64,000 bases of DNA from the NCBI RefSeq assembly GCF_023630705.1, contig NZ_JALQEM010000020.1, positions 1 through 64,000 on the forward strand, read 5' to 3'. Shown in pieces: positions 62,272-64,000 of this stretch. Source of the DNA: Caballeronia sp. GAFFF1. Lineage in GTDB: Bacteria; Pseudomonadota; Gammaproteobacteria; Burkholderiales; Burkholderiaceae. Each line of letters starts with the position of its first letter. The first letter of the stretch is position 1. Made by a program: the position numbers and the translations under genes. The notes beneath the pieces were generated by a model. That model did not search any database and had not been told where the DNA came from. It saw only the letters and a list, made by a program, of their open reading frames with translations.

Positions 62272-63273
62272 CTATCGCAGTCCTTTGAACCCGGGCTTAT
62301 AAATGTTCCGGAGTGTATCGGCATTCTGGCTTAGAAGCTTGGCTTTCTTGGCACTGAAATCATATTCCGACGACACCGCCTGAGAATTTGCATTCAGATT
62401 AGTCAGGTGATACTTGGTGTTATGCAGCTTCCCCCGCGACTCAATCACCACATCTCCCGTTTTAGTCGTAAAGATTGGAATATCAAGTTCGTATAGGATG
62501 TCGCGTATTTCCTGACATGGATGTGAATATTGGTTGTCGTAATTTGAGGTGCAAATCGCAACTGTTGGGCGCACCTGTTCAAGGAATTTCTGGGTCGTGA
62601 TTTTGCTAGGTGCCCCATGGTGCGGCAGCACCAGGATGTCCACCTCACGGCAAAAAATGCGGCAAGCGCGAAGATACGCACCAATTGCGCCGTCCTCAAT
62701 GTCTCCGAGGCTTGCCACGTTGAACGAGCCGGCCCGGAAAAGCTTCACCGTCGAATTGTTGTTTGAGTTATTCTCGTAAATCTTCTTTGGATGATAGAGG
62801 ATATTCTGATATCCGAGGTTCCGGCTTTTACCGAGCGACCCGATGTAGCCGGGGTCAACTTTGATGACCGAAACGGACTGCCTGACCGCCGACGCGTCGC
62901 GCCGGTAGTCGCGAATGAGCTTTAGGCTTTTACGCGCGCTGTCAGTATGTGGCTCATAGCCAGGGTATTCAATCTTGACTGGCTTCAGATATTGGAGAAT
63001 CCATTCGAGGTCACCAGGATTGCAATGGTCAATGTCCCAGCTCGTGATATGGAGCACGTCGATTGTCTTTTTTCCGCAGATTGCTAGCTCATGCGTTAAC
63101 GTCTTGTGGCTATAGGCCTCAGTCCGTCTAGCTTCAATAAGCGTGAAGTGTCCGTCTGCAAAGTAGGAATATGACGAGCCTGCCTCCCCAAGTTGGTAAG
63201 CACGGAAGCGGGTCTTGACAGATTTAAGTCCGACCGAATCTCGCACCCGGTCCACAAAAGGATTGGCACTCAT
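62272..63273 (-). CDS. ComEC/Rec2-type metallo-beta-lactamase-fold hydrolase
   Basis: A soluble protein of about 333 residues with the MBL metal site in ComEC style. The first motif is HITSWDIDHCNPGDL (H-x-S-x-x-D-x-D-H), then SLGDIEDGAIGAYL, and late VLPHHGAPSKITTQKF with the HHG motif, ending in VAICTSNYDNQYSHPCQEI. Unlike ComEC it has no membrane helices. Members of this fold cleave phosphodiesters (nucleic acids or nucleotides), but the target here is unknown. I choose the ATG at 63273 (MSANPFVDRV), with GGGGA upstream and 25 bp after the phospholipase stop; an ATG at 63339 inside that gene is possible. GC content is well below the backbone. Confidence 0.82.
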   Translation of the reverse strand: MSANPFVDRVRDSVGLKSVKTRFRAYQLGEAGSSYSYFADGHFTLIEARRTEAYSHKTLTHELAICGKKTIDVLHITSWDIDHCNPGDLEWILQYLKPVKIEYPGYEPHTDSARKSLKLIRDYRRDASAVRQSVSVIKVDPGYIGSLGKSRNLGYQNILYHPKKIYENNSNNNSTVKLFRAGSFNVASLGDIEDGAIGAYLRACRIFCREVDILVLPHHGAPSKITTQKFLEQVRPTVAICTSNYDNQYSHPCQEIRDILYELDIPIFTTKTGDVVIESRGKLHNTKYHLTNLNANSQAVSSEYDFSAKKAKLLSQNADTLRNIYKPGFKGLR

Positions 63274-63298
63274 AAAGTCCCCGTCATACTGCGTTAGT

Positions 63299-64000
63299 TC
63301 AATGATGCAGACGCCGTTTCCTTGAAAACAGCATTTCATTCCACTTGGCCGTCTCAAACCCGTGTCGTGCAATCAGGTCAAATGTTTCCGGCTTAACCCT
63401 TTTCAAGTCGGTCGCCCACGCGGCCGCCTCTTTCACTTGCATAGCTGATAACCAAGCGTCGGAAGACGCTGCTTCCCGGTCCCCGACCCATAGTCTCGAT
63501 AACGATTCTTCCGGGTCTGAGCCGATTCGGTAATAGCGGCCAAGATTCGGGTTGTCGATGATTGCATTGACGTACGGGCGCACTCTCAAAGCCCGGGACT
63601 GGTCCATTAGTATTTCAAGGATGCGGGTGACGCGCGCCGGGTTCCATTGCGCCTGAAGCGAGCGAGCATGAAACGGCGCACCGGCGTCAGAAACAACTAG
63701 GTAGTCAAGTCCGGACCTCAGCGTTCGCGTTCCAGTGTCGAAGAGCGGCTCCATCCCAAGGTTGTCATACACCCCGCCATCGATGATGTGTAGGGTCCGA
63801 TGTGCGGGAGCAACCGGTGTTTCGTCCGCTTCCGAGCCACCCCAGTCCGAACGCCTGTACCACTGAAACTGCGTTGCGTCGAGCCGAAGCGGCCCGACCA
63901 GCAGGGGGTAGGCAGCAGAAGCTGCCATCGCAACCGAAAGCGGGAATGCGCTGGCCGAAGCGTACCCGGCCCGGTAGTCGCCGCAGCGCCCCCGCTTGAA
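63299..64000 (-). CDS. Patatin-like phospholipase, C-terminal part (cut by window edge)
   Basis: The frame is open from the window edge and gives 233 residues to a TGA at 63299. FPLSVAMAASAAYPLLVGPL matches the patatin segment after the nucleophile, and HIIDGGVYDNLGMEPLFDTG holds the catalytic aspartate of the Ser-Asp dyad (DGG-Y-N-G). VVSDAGAPFHARSLQAQWN follows. The GxSxG nucleophile must lie beyond base 64000. Patatins hydrolyse membrane lipids; in bacteria they serve as toxins, lipases or anti-phage effectors. It precedes the hydrolase gene by 25 bp on the same strand, so they form an operon. Confidence 0.85.
   Translation of the reverse strand, partial: FKRGRCGDYRAGYASASAFPLSVAMAASAAYPLLVGPLRLDATQFQWYRRSDWGGSEADETPVAPAHRTLHIIDGGVYDNLGMEPLFDTGTRTLRSGLDYLVVSDAGAPFHARSLQAQWNPARVTRILEILMDQSRALRVRPYVNAIIDNPNLGRYYRIGSDPEESLSRLWVGDREAASSDAWLSAMQVKEAAAWATDLKRVKPETFDLIARHGFETAKWNEMLFSRKRRLHH

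Larger units (their letters stand above)
59135..64000. mobile_element. Genomic island integrated at tRNA-Pro (left end; right end outside window)
   Basis: Begins right after the tRNA-Pro CCA. It carries a site-specific recombinase reading away from the tRNA, two weak ORFs, then a two-gene operon on the other strand. GC content falls visibly after about 60900 (AT-rich codons in the hydrolase gene), unlike the backbone. I found no copy of the tRNA 3' end within the window, so attR lies beyond 64000. Two direct copies of TTCTGCGCCAC (59204-59214 and 59215-59225) lie before the integrase and could be arm-type sites. Confidence 0.8.

Noticed and set aside
59135..64000. attR copy of the tRNA-Pro 3' end, or insertion sequences, within the window
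   Set aside because: I scanned for the GGTTCGAATCC block and transposase motifs after 59135 and found none, so the island end must lie outside.

Overview
The window is chromosomal DNA of a GC-rich member of the Burkholderiaceae, most like Paraburkholderia or Caballeronia. I infer this from the gene content and order (rplU-rpmA-obgE-proB facing ispB, ypjD divergent from ffh, proS divergent from rppH, accB-accC-prmA-DUF3426-tpx-pfkB), a lysine/alanine-rich histone H1-like protein next to ribonucleotide reductase, and an intergenic repeat typical of this group. About the first 59.1 kb is conserved backbone. The last 4.9 kb, after a tRNA-Pro gene, is a horizontally acquired island of lower GC content that runs off the right edge.

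Layout. 0-7 kb: tail of a Fur-type regulator, a small conserved protein, gapA and tkt, a VOC-fold protein, rsmE, and a secreted barnase-like RNase with its barstar inhibitor. Between that pair and maeB, back-to-back terminators imply an unannotated small RNA at about 6846-6998. 7-12.5 kb: maeB, thiL-pgpA, pncC, pyrF. 12.5-22.6 kb: a single-direction sugar cluster (IclR regulator, dgoK, KDPGal aldolase, SDR, araFGH transporter, second SDR, lactonase, aldose epimerase). It joins an arabinose-type ABC importer to the ends of an oxidative galactose route, but no galactonate dehydratase gene is present. 23-28.7 kb: mtgA-aroE-rnb and yqiA-mpl, joined mostly by ATGA/GTGA overlaps. 28.9-37 kb: a nucleotidyltransferase-like protein, a TlpA thioredoxin, accB-accC, prmA, a zinc-ribbon membrane protein, tpx, a PfkB kinase and a glycine-zipper lipoprotein.

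37-48 kb: the histone H1-like gene, then nrdB and nrdA. The nrd genes are separated by a DUF3820 gene, an MFS exporter and a large inverted repeat. Both nrd genes carry the same promoter-operator design: -35 TTGAGA, a 16-bp spacer, a -10 inside one NrdR-like box, and a second stronger box 31-32 bp downstream. A decayed ampD sits upstream of nrdA, followed by ypjD and ffh. 50-59 kb: hpt, marC-proS, rppH, a CNP1-like lipoprotein, proB, obgE, rpmA-rplU, ispB and tRNA-Pro(CGG).

The island (59135 to the end) begins with a tyrosine recombinase next to the tRNA-Pro 3' end, followed by two weakly supported ORFs. It then carries a two-gene operon on the opposite strand: a patatin-like phospholipase (cut by the window edge) and a ComEC-type metallo-beta-lactamase-fold hydrolase. 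That pairing, as integrase-borne cargo, is the best candidate here for an uncharacterised system, possibly anti-phage.
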